44,276 bases of DNA from Planctomycetota bacterium (GTDB taxonomy: Bacteria; Planctomycetota; J058): positions 1 to 44,276 of the forward strand of contig JAHBXY010000069.1 in the NCBI GenBank assembly GCA_019636275.1, in the 5' to 3' direction. Position numbers and translations under genes: made by a program. A model generated the notes under the pieces. It was not told the origin of the DNA. It did not search any database and saw only the letters and a list, made by a program, of their open reading frames with translations. Positions 33,358 through 40,105 of the stretch are shown piece by piece. Positions within the stretch are counted from its first letter, which is position 1. Every line of letters starts with the position of its first letter.

Positions 33358-34491
33358 GTGCCCGAGGGCCTGCGCGAGGAGGCGGCGCTGCGGCGCCTGC
33401 GGGCCGCCTTCGACGGGCTGGCGGCGCTGGCCTCGGAGCTGCCGGACACGGCCGCCGGCGCGCGCGCGGAGGCGCTCGCCCGCGGCGTCGAGGGGCGGGT
33501 GGCGGAGCTCGAGGCCGCGATCGCCGACCAGCTCGAGCGCGAGAAGGCGGCCGAGGAGGCCTACGCGCGCGCCGAGCAGGGGGTCGCCGACCTCCTCGCC
33601 GGCTCCCGGCCGGAGCGGTTCCGCCTGGCCGTCGAGCGCGCCAGCGACCTGGCCGCCGAGCACGGGGGCGCCAAGGGCGCCGCCCGCGGCGCGGAGGCGC
33701 TGCTCGAGCGCGCGCGCCAGGCGGCCGAGCGGCACCTCGAGCAGGAGGCGCAGCAGGCGCTGCGCCTCGTCCAGGAGGGGCGCTTCTCCGACGCCCGCGC
33801 GCGGCTCGAGGCGCTCGTCGGCCGGCTCGGGTTCCAGGCGCTCGACCGGCGCGTCGAGGAGCACCTCTCGACGATCGACGAGGCCGAGCGCGGGGCGCGG
33901 GCCGCCCAGGCGGCCGCGCGCGACGAGGCGCGCCGGCGCCGGGTGCGCGCGGCGCTGGAGAGCATCGCGCCGGCCTGCCAGGCGCGCACCTTCGACCGCG
34001 CCGCGAGCGCGCTGCGGGGCGAGCTGGCGCTCATGCCCGTCGACGAGGGGCGCGCGGCGCTCGAGCAGCGCGCGGAGCGGCTCGAGGGCGCGCACCGGGC
34101 GCTCGGCGCGCTCGCCGAGCACGTGCGCGGCGGCGGGCGCCGCTTCACGGCCGAGCTCGAGTTCTCCGGACGGCGACTGCCGGCGACCGCGGTCGAGGTG
34201 CTCGAGGGCGCCAGCGGCCTGGCGTTCGTCTTCGACTACGAGCCGGGGCGCGGCCGGAGCTTCCCCGTCAGCGCGCTCACCTGGCCGCAGCTCGCCGCCG
34301 CCCTCGACGCGCTCGACCTCCCGGCCGAGCGGCGCGCCGACGTCGCCTGCCTGGCCTTCGAGCTCGGCGCCCGCCCCGACGGGCTCGAGCGCCTCCTGCG
34401 CCTGCAGGCGACCCCGGCCGCCGCCGCCCGGCCGGAGCTCGGGCAACGCCTCCGCCGCCTGGTCGACCTCGCCGCCGCGGAGCAGCCGTGA
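33358..34491 (+). CDS. C-terminal coiled-coil continuation of the FHA-kinase
   Basis: 377 aa if started at GTG 33358, six bases after the kinase TAG and in the same frame. It is Ala/Glu/Arg-rich, mostly helical and coiled-coil up to about residue 245 (RVAELEAAIADQLEREKAAEEAY, RQAAERHLEQEAQQALRLV). A small alpha/beta domain follows (RFTAELEFSGRRLPATAVEV, GLAFVFDYEPGRGRSFP). No catalytic motif is seen. The nearest GAGG lies 11 nt upstream, so independent initiation would be weak. It is most likely the periplasmic or cytoplasmic tail of the kinase separated by the amber codon. Its stop overlaps the GTG start of yggU (GTGA). Confidence 0.75.
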   Translation: MPEGLREEAALRRLRAAFDGLAALASELPDTAAGARAEALARGVEGRVAELEAAIADQLEREKAAEEAYARAEQGVADLLAGSRPERFRLAVERASDLAAEHGGAKGAARGAEALLERARQAAERHLEQEAQQALRLVQEGRFSDARARLEALVGRLGFQALDRRVEEHLSTIDEAERGARAAQAAARDEARRRRVRAALESIAPACQARTFDRAASALRGELALMPVDEGRAALEQRAERLEGAHRALGALAEHVRGGGRRFTAELEFSGRRLPATAVEVLEGASGLAFVFDYEPGRGRSFPVSALTWPQLAAALDALDLPAERRADVACLAFELGARPDGLERLLRLQATPAAAARPELGQRLRRLVDLAAAEQP

Positions 34492-34793
34492 ACGGCCTCG
34501 CCCTGCGCGCCGACGCGCAGGGGGGCGTCCTCCTCAAGGTGGCCGCGCGGCCCGGCGCCTCGCGCACGGCCGTCCAGGGCCTCGCCGGCGACGCGCTCAA
34601 GGTGGCGATCAACGCCCCGCCCGAGAAGGGCAAGGCCAACGACGAGCTGGTGCGCTTCCTGGCCCGGGCCCTGGGGCTCCGCCGGGCGCAGGTGACGCTC
34701 GTCCGCGGCGAGGCGTCGCGCGACAAGGTCGTGCGCGTCGAGGGGCTCACGGCCGAGGCCCTGCGGGCGGCCCTGGCGGCGCTGGCGGCGTGA
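34488..34793 (+). CDS. yggU: YggU / DUF167 family protein
   Basis: 101 aa from GTG 34488, overlapping the preceding stop by 4 bp, so it is translationally coupled. The family pattern is complete: VLLKVAARPGASRTAVQG, then LKVAINAPPEKGKANDELVRFLARALGLRRAQVTLVRGEASRDKVV. DUF167 proteins are small alpha/beta proteins of unknown function found across bacteria and eukaryotes, often near yggT. No yggT lies here. Confidence 0.93.
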   Translation: MNGLALRADAQGGVLLKVAARPGASRTAVQGLAGDALKVAINAPPEKGKANDELVRFLARALGLRRAQVTLVRGEASRDKVVRVEGLTAEALRAALAALAA

Positions 34794-34794
34794 G

Positions 34795-35043
34795 TCAGGC
34801 CTCTTCGGGCGTCGGCTCGGGCCCGAGCGGCAGCTCGTTGAGGCGCCGGACCATGAGGTCCGGGTCGATCCCGTAGTAGGAGCAGGCCTGCTCGACGCTC
34901 TCGTGGAAGCGGACCTCGCAGTCGTAGCAGGGGAGCTTGAACTCCTCGAACAGCACCCGCTCGGCGTCGGGCCGGGTGAAGCACACGTCGTCGAGGAGCG
35001 TGTCGCGGCGCACGGGGCCGCGGTCCGGTTCGCGTGGGAGCAC
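34795..35043 (-). CDS. Small DUF1858-like (ScdA N-terminal-like) protein
   Basis: 82 aa from GTG 35043, chosen for the GGAGGAGG just upstream. It is helical with RRDTLLDDVCFTRPDAERVL, FKLPCYDCEVRFHESVEQAC and GIDPDLMVRRLNELP. The CxxC followed by a helix and a closing LNEL matches DUF1858/ScdA_N domains, which occur alone or joined to iron-sulfur repair and hybrid-cluster proteins. The stop is one base beyond the yggU stop on the opposite strand (convergent). Confidence 0.75.
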   Translation of the reverse strand: MLPREPDRGPVRRDTLLDDVCFTRPDAERVLFEEFKLPCYDCEVRFHESVEQACSYYGIDPDLMVRRLNELPLGPEPTPEEA

Positions 35044-35253
35044 CCGACCTCCTCCTCGGGGGAGCTTACCGTCCCGTGACGGCGCGCGGGGTGAGGAACG
35101 CGGGGAGAACGACCGAGCGGGGCAAATGGCCACGCCACTTACGTCCGCAGGTGACGCGCCCAAGCGCATGCCCGAGCGGGGCTTGACCGACCGGCGCCAC
35201 CGTACGGACACCCGAACGTGACGCGTCGCGGCGGCTGTGGAGAACGGGTCGAG
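35044..35253. other. Spacer upstream of the DUF1858 gene and downstream of dnaA
   Basis: 210 bp with no gene. It must hold the promoter of the DUF1858-like gene, although no clear -35/-10 pair is visible. TGTGGAGAA at 35236-35244, just past the dnaA stop codon, repeats the same 9-mer seen at 36972-36980 on the other side of dnaA and resembles a DnaA box (TGTGGATAA) with one change. Confidence 0.45.
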
Positions 35254-36594
35254 TCAGACCTGCTCGCGCGTGAAGCGGGCGCAGGCGGCCTCCCAGACCT
35301 CGCGGATCCGGGGGTCCTCCTCGCGGAGGGTGGCCAGCTTGCGCTGGGCGGCGTGCACGCTGGCGCAGGAGCGCTGGCCGAAGAACACGCCGACCTCGCG
35401 GAGCGTCAGGCCGGTGAGCTCGCGCCCGATCCCCATGGCCACCTGCCGGGCGCGCGCCACCTGCGGGCGGAGGCTGCCGCTGCGCAGGAGCTCCTCGTCG
35501 ATCCCCAGCCGCGTGGCCACGAAGTCGGAGATCCCCTCGAGCGAGGCCACCTCCGTGCGGGCGCGGAGCATCGACGAGAGGATGCCCCGGACCGTCGGCA
35601 GGTCCAGGCGGCAGCCGACGTGGCGGCGGTGGGCGTCGAGCTGGGTCAGGGCGCACAGGAGCTCGCGCACGCTCGACTCGAGCCCGGTGGTGAGCAGCTC
35701 GAGCACCTGGTCGTCGAGCTGGAGCGAGAGCGCCGCCGTCCGCGCCTTGATGATCGACAGCCGCGTGTCGCGGTCGGGCGCCTCGAGCGGCACGACGAGC
35801 CCGCCGCTGAGGCGGTCGCCCAGGGAGCGCTCGACGTACTGGATGTTCCGCGGCAGCCGCGAGCTCGAGACGACGACCTGGCGGCGGTGGGCCTGGAGGT
35901 GGTCGAGGGTGAAGGTCAGCTCGCGCTCGCTGGCCTCCTTGCCGGCGAGGTCCTGCACGTCCTCGAGCACGAGCAGGTCGGCCTCGCGGTAGAGCTCGCG
36001 GAAGCGGTCGCCCAGGCGCTTGCGGGCCATGAACGAGAGCTGGCGCGCGAAGCGGTCGCTCGAGGCGTAGACGACGCGGCGGCCCGGGTAGCGCCGGCGG
36101 TAGCCGTTGACGATCCCCTGCAGCAGGTGCGTCTTGCCCGTGCCGGACTCGCCGTAGAACACGACCGGGCACCAGTGGCCCGGCTCCTCGACGACGCGGC
36201 GGGCGAAGCGCAGCGGCATCTCGTTCTTCGGCCCGGTGAGGAAGGAGCTCAGCTCCACCCCCTCGGCCACGCGGTCGGCGCCGAGGTGGGCGTCGCCCGG
36301 CTCGTCGGCGGCCGGCTGCTCGACCGGCTTGCGCGGCGCGCGGGCGCCGCGGGAGCGGCGATGCACGACGCGCACCGGGACCGGCCGGCCGAGGACCTCG
36401 GCCAGCGCGCGGCCGATCGCGGCCTGCTGGGCGACCGCCTGGTCGCGGGCCGGAGCGCTCGCCGCCTCGAGCACGGCCTCCGCCGGCTCGCACGAGCGCA
36501 GGTCGACCTCGTCGAGCCACGGCCGCGTGCGGATCCAACCAAGTTCGTCCTGGAGCCGCGCGCGCGCCGCGGCCCAGACCTTCTGAACGCCCAC
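35254..36594 (-). CDS. dnaA: Chromosomal replication initiator DnaA (divergent)
   Basis: 446 aa from GTG 36594, with a GGGGGG stretch upstream; the length is normal. Domain I begins VWAAARARLQDELG. The AAA+ domain has Walker A GESGTGKTHLL (K154), Walker B LLVLEDVQDL (the usual DD is ED) and sensor region VVVSSSRLPRN. Domain IV keeps RQVAMGIGRELTGLTLREVG. The DnaA signature loop, usually GGRDHTTV, is QRSCASV here (S409, C410, A411). In E. coli DnaA this Asp-His-Thr loop contacts the DnaA box in the major groove, so recognition may be altered. It is divergent from the Ycf46-like gene across 446 bp that may hold the origin. A DnaA-like paralogue with another role cannot be excluded. Confidence 0.88.
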   Translation of the reverse strand: MGVQKVWAAARARLQDELGWIRTRPWLDEVDLRSCEPAEAVLEAASAPARDQAVAQQAAIGRALAEVLGRPVPVRVVHRRSRGARAPRKPVEQPAADEPGDAHLGADRVAEGVELSSFLTGPKNEMPLRFARRVVEEPGHWCPVVFYGESGTGKTHLLQGIVNGYRRRYPGRRVVYASSDRFARQLSFMARKRLGDRFRELYREADLLVLEDVQDLAGKEASERELTFTLDHLQAHRRQVVVSSSRLPRNIQYVERSLGDRLSGGLVVPLEAPDRDTRLSIIKARTAALSLQLDDQVLELLTTGLESSVRELLCALTQLDAHRRHVGCRLDLPTVRGILSSMLRARTEVASLEGISDFVATRLGIDEELLRSGSLRPQVARARQVAMGIGRELTGLTLREVGVFFGQRSCASVHAAQRKLATLREEDPRIREVWEAACARFTREQV

Positions 36595-37040
36595 TTGTCC
36601 CCCCGACGCGGTGTGCGTGAGGGCGGAGTGTAGTCCTGGATCAAAGCGCCGCAAAGCCGGCCAGGGGCCCCGGAGCTAAGCCGTCGGAGGTCAACGGCTC
36701 GCGCTCCTCGGCGATCCGCGTGCGCGCGCCGCTCCGGGTGTCACCGTTCGGCGACGCGCCGTCGCGCCGGGAGATGGACGCACGGGGCGGGGTCCGTCGG
36801 CGGAGTAGCTACGGCGGCTAAGATCTGCGACGCGAGACGCAGAGGCCACACTTCTCCACGTCACCGGACCGGGAACGGCGTGGCGAGCGGGGAACCTGTT
36901 GAGTCTCCGAGCGTCGCCCTCGCCTGCGCGCGCCTTGCGCTCGCGGGGCGACGCACAGGGCGGGCAGAGCCTGTGGAGAACCGGTGGAGTTCGCCGCGCG
37001 TCGCGTGGCGCGGGCGACCGCCGCCGACCATGATCGCGCC
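36595..37040. other. Candidate replication-origin region between dnaA and the AAA+ gene
   Basis: 446 bp with no convincing gene. It holds DnaA-box-like 9-mers: TTCTCCACG at 36852-36860 (CGTGGAGAA on the other strand) and TGTGGAGAA at 36972-36980. A local low-GC patch, GGATCAAAGCGCCGCAAAG, lies near 36637, and CTAAGATCTG near 36818. There is no long AT-rich unwinding element and few boxes, so origin status is suggestive only. It also carries the divergent promoters of both genes. Confidence 0.4.
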
Positions 37041-38579
37041 ATGAAGGACGTCCTCGCCGAGCTCGAGCTGCTGGTCCGGTCGTCGTTTCGCTGCCTGGGC
37101 CTCGTGAGCGCCGAGGAGGACCGCTGCACCGAGCTGGCCGTCGCCGCGGCCCGGCGGCTGGGGCGACCGCTGCACGTGTGGAGCCTCACCACCGGCTGGA
37201 CGCTCCCCGACGGCACGCCGCTCGACCCGCGCACCGGGGGCTACCAGCTCGCCAGCGACGGCGCGCCCGCGCCGCGGCGGCCCGCGCTCGCCGACGCGCT
37301 GGTCGAGGTGCGCGAGCACGCCCGGGGGCGCCCGCTCTTGCTCCTCGTGCGCGACCTGCACGCCTCGCTCGACGAGCCGCGGGTGGTCCGCGCGCTGCTC
37401 GACCTGCTCCAGGCGCGCGAGGACTGGGCCGTGCTCTTCAGCGCGCCCGGGATCAAGCTCCCGTCGCAGCTCGAGAAGGAGGTGGCGCTCGTCGACGTGC
37501 CGCTCCCCGACGAGGCGGAGCTGCACGAGGTGCTCATGCGCAACCTGCGCGCGCTCGCCAGCGCCAAGGGCTCGTTCAAGGTGCCGCAGCAGCTCCTCGA
37601 GGCGGTCGTGCGCGCGGCGCTCGGGCTCACGCGGCGGCAGGCCGACTGCGTGTTCCGCCGGGCGATCCAGGACGACGGCGAGTTCACCGAGGACGACCTG
37701 GAGCGGATCACGGCGCAGAAGCGCCAGATCATCGCCCAGTCGGGCGTGCTCGAGTTCGTCGAGCAGCGCGAGGACCTGCGCGCCGTCGGCGGGCTCGACG
37801 GGCTGAAGGGCTGGCTGCAGCAGCGCCAGGCGGCGTTCTCCGAGAAGGCGCGCGCCTACGGCCTGCCGCAGCCCAAGGGCGTGTTCCTCCTCGGCGTGCA
37901 GGGCTGCGGCAAGAGCCTCGTCTCCAAGGCGATCGCCGGCTACTGGCACATGCCGCTCCTGCGGCTCGACGTGGGCGCGCTGTTCAGCTCCTACATCGGC
38001 AAGACCGAGGAGAACCTGCGCAGCTCGCTGCGCGTCGCCGAGTCGATCGCGCCCTGCGCCCTGTGGGTGGACGAGATCGAGAAGGGCTTCGCCGGCGTGT
38101 CGGGCTCGGGCAGCGCCGACGCCGGCACGTCGGCGCGCGTGTTCGGCGCGTTCATCACCTGGATGCAGGAGAAGGCGCGGCCGGTGTTCGTCGTGGCCAC
38201 GGCCAACTCGATCGAGCACCTGCCGCCGGAGCTCCTGCGCAAGGGGCGCTTCGACGAGGTGTTCTTCGTCGACCTGCCCACGCCGCGCGAGCGCCTCGAC
38301 ATCCTGCGCATCCACATCGAGCGGCGCGGCCGCCAGGCGCGCCGCTACGACCTCGAGCGGCTGGCGCAGGCCACGGACGGCTTCAGCGGCGCCGAGCTCG
38401 AGCAGGCGATCGTCGCGGCCATGTACCGCGCCTTCCCCGAGGACCGCGAGTTCACCACGCAGGACCTGCTCCAGGCCGTCGGCGAGACGGTGCCGCTGGC
38501 GCGCACGATGGCCGACAAGGTCCAGCACCTGCGCGCCTGGGCGAGCCAGCGGGCGAGATGGGCCACGACTACGGCTTGA
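37041..38579 (+). CDS. Ycf46-like AAA+ ATPase
   Basis: 512 aa from ATG 37041; the frame is open to a GTG at 36984. The N-terminal half (about 1-230) is the Ycf46-type region (FRCLGLVSAEED, VHVWSLTTGW-like PLHVWSLTTGWTL, LLLLVRDLHASLD, VPLPDEAEL). The AAA+ half has GLDGLKGWLQQR, Walker A GVQGCGKSLVSK (K291), SSYIGKTEENLR, Walker B LWVDEIEKGF, sensor FVVATANSIEHLPPELLRKGRFDE and DGFSGAELEQAI. Ycf46 of plastids and cyanobacteria is a related ATPase whose role is poorly known; reports link it to carbon-response regulation in cyanobacteria. A remodelling ATPase next to dnaA is notable, but a replication role is not shown. Confidence 0.9.
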   Translation: MKDVLAELELLVRSSFRCLGLVSAEEDRCTELAVAAARRLGRPLHVWSLTTGWTLPDGTPLDPRTGGYQLASDGAPAPRRPALADALVEVREHARGRPLLLLVRDLHASLDEPRVVRALLDLLQAREDWAVLFSAPGIKLPSQLEKEVALVDVPLPDEAELHEVLMRNLRALASAKGSFKVPQQLLEAVVRAALGLTRRQADCVFRRAIQDDGEFTEDDLERITAQKRQIIAQSGVLEFVEQREDLRAVGGLDGLKGWLQQRQAAFSEKARAYGLPQPKGVFLLGVQGCGKSLVSKAIAGYWHMPLLRLDVGALFSSYIGKTEENLRSSLRVAESIAPCALWVDEIEKGFAGVSGSGSADAGTSARVFGAFITWMQEKARPVFVVATANSIEHLPPELLRKGRFDEVFFVDLPTPRERLDILRIHIERRGRQARRYDLERLAQATDGFSGAELEQAIVAAMYRAFPEDREFTTQDLLQAVGETVPLARTMADKVQHLRAWASQRARWATTTA

Positions 38580-38679
38580 TCGCGGCAACGACGCCCACGT
38601 CGGCCTTCGCCGGGGGCTCTGGCTGCTATCGCGCGCGGGTGTGCTCGGGGGCGATGGGGAGTCAGAGGAAGGCCACGAG

Positions 38680-39120
38680 ATGGCGAGTAAGGATCGACTC
38701 TCATCGCGCTGGAGCTCCGGTGAGGCGAAGGACGTGTTGAGGCGACACGCCTTCCAGGCCGACCCGGCCGACCCGCGCGTCGCGAGGGGGTTCCTCGGGT
38801 CCCTGCGCCCTTACGGAGGGCTGATCGAGGAGAACTTCCACGAGGTCATGGAGGCGCTCATCGCGCTCGCGCCTGAGCTCTCCGACGGGAGGAGGGTCGA
38901 TCGGGAGGTCATGAGCGCCCTCTGGGGGATCTGCCACTTCGCGCGTTCGTGGGGCGTCCACCCGGAGGGCATGCTCCGGCGCAACGAGCTCATCGCGCCG
39001 CACGACGTGGAACGACTCGAGGAGTGGGTCGAGACGATCTCCTACGCCGTCACCAGCCTGCTCGACGGCGGGCCCGTGGAGGAAGCGTTCGCCGACTATC
39101 ACCCGCACGAGGCTTCTTAG
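38680..39120 (+). CDS. Unrecognised small helical protein
   Basis: 146 aa from ATG 38680, with AGAGGAAGG upstream. It looks like a real, conserved-type cytoplasmic protein without a family I can name. It is mostly helical, with YGGLIEENFHEVMEALIALA, REVMSALWGICHFARSWGVH, MLRRNELIAPHDVERLEEWV and YAVTSLLDGG. No membrane segment, metal site or catalytic motif is visible. Codon use is slightly less GC-biased than the flanking AAA+ gene. The upstream gap (38580-38679) shows nothing else. Confidence 0.7.
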   Translation: MASKDRLSSRWSSGEAKDVLRRHAFQADPADPRVARGFLGSLRPYGGLIEENFHEVMEALIALAPELSDGRRVDREVMSALWGICHFARSWGVHPEGMLRRNELIAPHDVERLEEWVETISYAVTSLLDGGPVEEAFADYHPHEAS

Positions 39121-39285
39121 CGCGACCCAGGAGAGCAGGGGCTGGAACGGTCTCGCTCCGACCCTGTCGAGCTCACCGGCGCGACGAGAGCGGGCGCGCG
39201 GGCGAGAGAGCGCTCGGCGCCGGCGGTGCGTGAGGCCCTGTCGGCTCGCCGGGAGAGGCCCTAGGCTGGAGGGCAGGAGCGTTCC

Positions 39286-39870
39286 ATGCACCCCGACGAC
39301 GAGCCCGAGGCAGACGACGAGCGGATCGCGTTGCCGCCCGACGCCCAGGGCTACCTGGCGGTCCTCGACGAGCACGGCTGGTTCGAGGACCTGCCGCCTG
39401 CCTACGCGGCGCGGGCGCGGGCCGGGGTGGAGGCAGCGTACGCCCGGGGGGCGCACCCGGCGGTCGGGCTGGCGATCCACTCGGTGCCGCACTCGGACGA
39501 CGCCGAGCCGCAGTGGTTCGGGGCGCTCCTGCGCGACGTCGCCGCGGCCGCCCACGGCCTCCTGCCGCTCGAGGACGCCAAGGTGACCAAGAGCAAGCGC
39601 GGCGACTACGTGGCCAAGGCCCGCCTCGGCGAGGCCACGCTCCAGGAGACCCTCCACGCCGGGAAGGAGCCGGACCTCCTCGACCCGATCCTGCAGACGG
39701 CGGCCTTCCTGGAGGCGGCGCTCGAGGCGCAGGACATCCAGGACGTGACGGTGAGCTACTTCACCGACGAGGCCAAGGTCCTGCACTGGTACCTGCGGCC
39801 GCGCGACCTGCCGCTGCCGCCCGGGCTGATCCCGGACGACGAGGACGACCCGCTCTACCGGCCCGCCTGA
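39286..39870 (+). CDS. Unrecognised acidic cytoplasmic protein
   Basis: 194 aa from ATG 39286, with AGGAG spaced 6-7 nt upstream. The family is not recognised. The N-terminus and C-terminus are strongly acidic (PDDEPEADDE, IPDDEDDPLYRPA). The middle is alpha/beta with WFGALLRDVAAAAHGLLPLE, GDYVAKARLGEATLQETLHA and VTVSYFTDEAKVLHWYLRP, reminiscent of small proteins with an alternating helix-strand layout but with no diagnostic motif. It is followed after 16 bp by a perfect palindrome that may end its transcript. Confidence 0.7.
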   Translation: MHPDDEPEADDERIALPPDAQGYLAVLDEHGWFEDLPPAYAARARAGVEAAYARGAHPAVGLAIHSVPHSDDAEPQWFGALLRDVAAAAHGLLPLEDAKVTKSKRGDYVAKARLGEATLQETLHAGKEPDLLDPILQTAAFLEAALEAQDIQDVTVSYFTDEAKVLHWYLRPRDLPLPPGLIPDDEDDPLYRPA

Positions 39871-39886
39871 CGTCCGTACGCGCCGC

Positions 39887-39917
39887 GGGCGTGGTGACTC
39901 GTCGAGTCACCACGCCC
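39887..39917. terminator. Perfect 15-bp-arm palindrome, likely bidirectional terminator
   Basis: Arms GGGCGTGGTGACTCG and CGAGTCACCACGCCC are separated by a single T, so the hairpin is perfect with about a 3-5 nt effective loop. It sits 17 bp after the stop of the 39286 gene and between convergent genes (the amylase gene comes from the other side). There is no T tract, so a Rho-independent mechanism is not assured. The symmetry could also serve as a protein-binding site. Confidence 0.6.
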
Positions 39918-39944
39918 GTCACCGTGCGACGAACGGGCGCGCGC

Positions 39945-40105
39945 AGGCGCCCGCCATCCTCGGCCGCTCGTCCAGAAGCTCACCTTCGCCTCGAGTCCAC
40001 GACACCCCGCGAGGCCGAGGCGGATGCGCGCGCGCGCGACCGACGACGTAGTGACTACTTCGAGGGAGCGCGCGCGCGCAGGCGCCCGCCATCCTCGGCC
40101 GCAGC
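39945..40105 (+). repeat. Intergenic repeat family 2, two further copies (one partial)
   Basis: The partial copy at about 39936-39972 and the fuller copy at about 40012-40105 share CGCGCGCAGGCGCCCGCCAT and CCTCGGCCGC. The fuller one keeps the family core GACGACGTAGTGACTACTTC, flanked by GCGCGCGCGC on both sides, so it can fold as a long hairpin. It ends exactly at the amylase stop codon (40106-40108), as copy 2 at 31257 ends next to the Rrf2 stop. A role in 3'-end formation is possible. Confidence 0.75.

Noticed and set aside
31771..34491. Stop-codon reassignment of TAG suggested by two in-frame ambers
   Set aside because: Other genes in the window end normally at TAG with nothing coding beyond (1750, 14690, 24822, 29188), so general reassignment is excluded. 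Only local readthrough or error remains.
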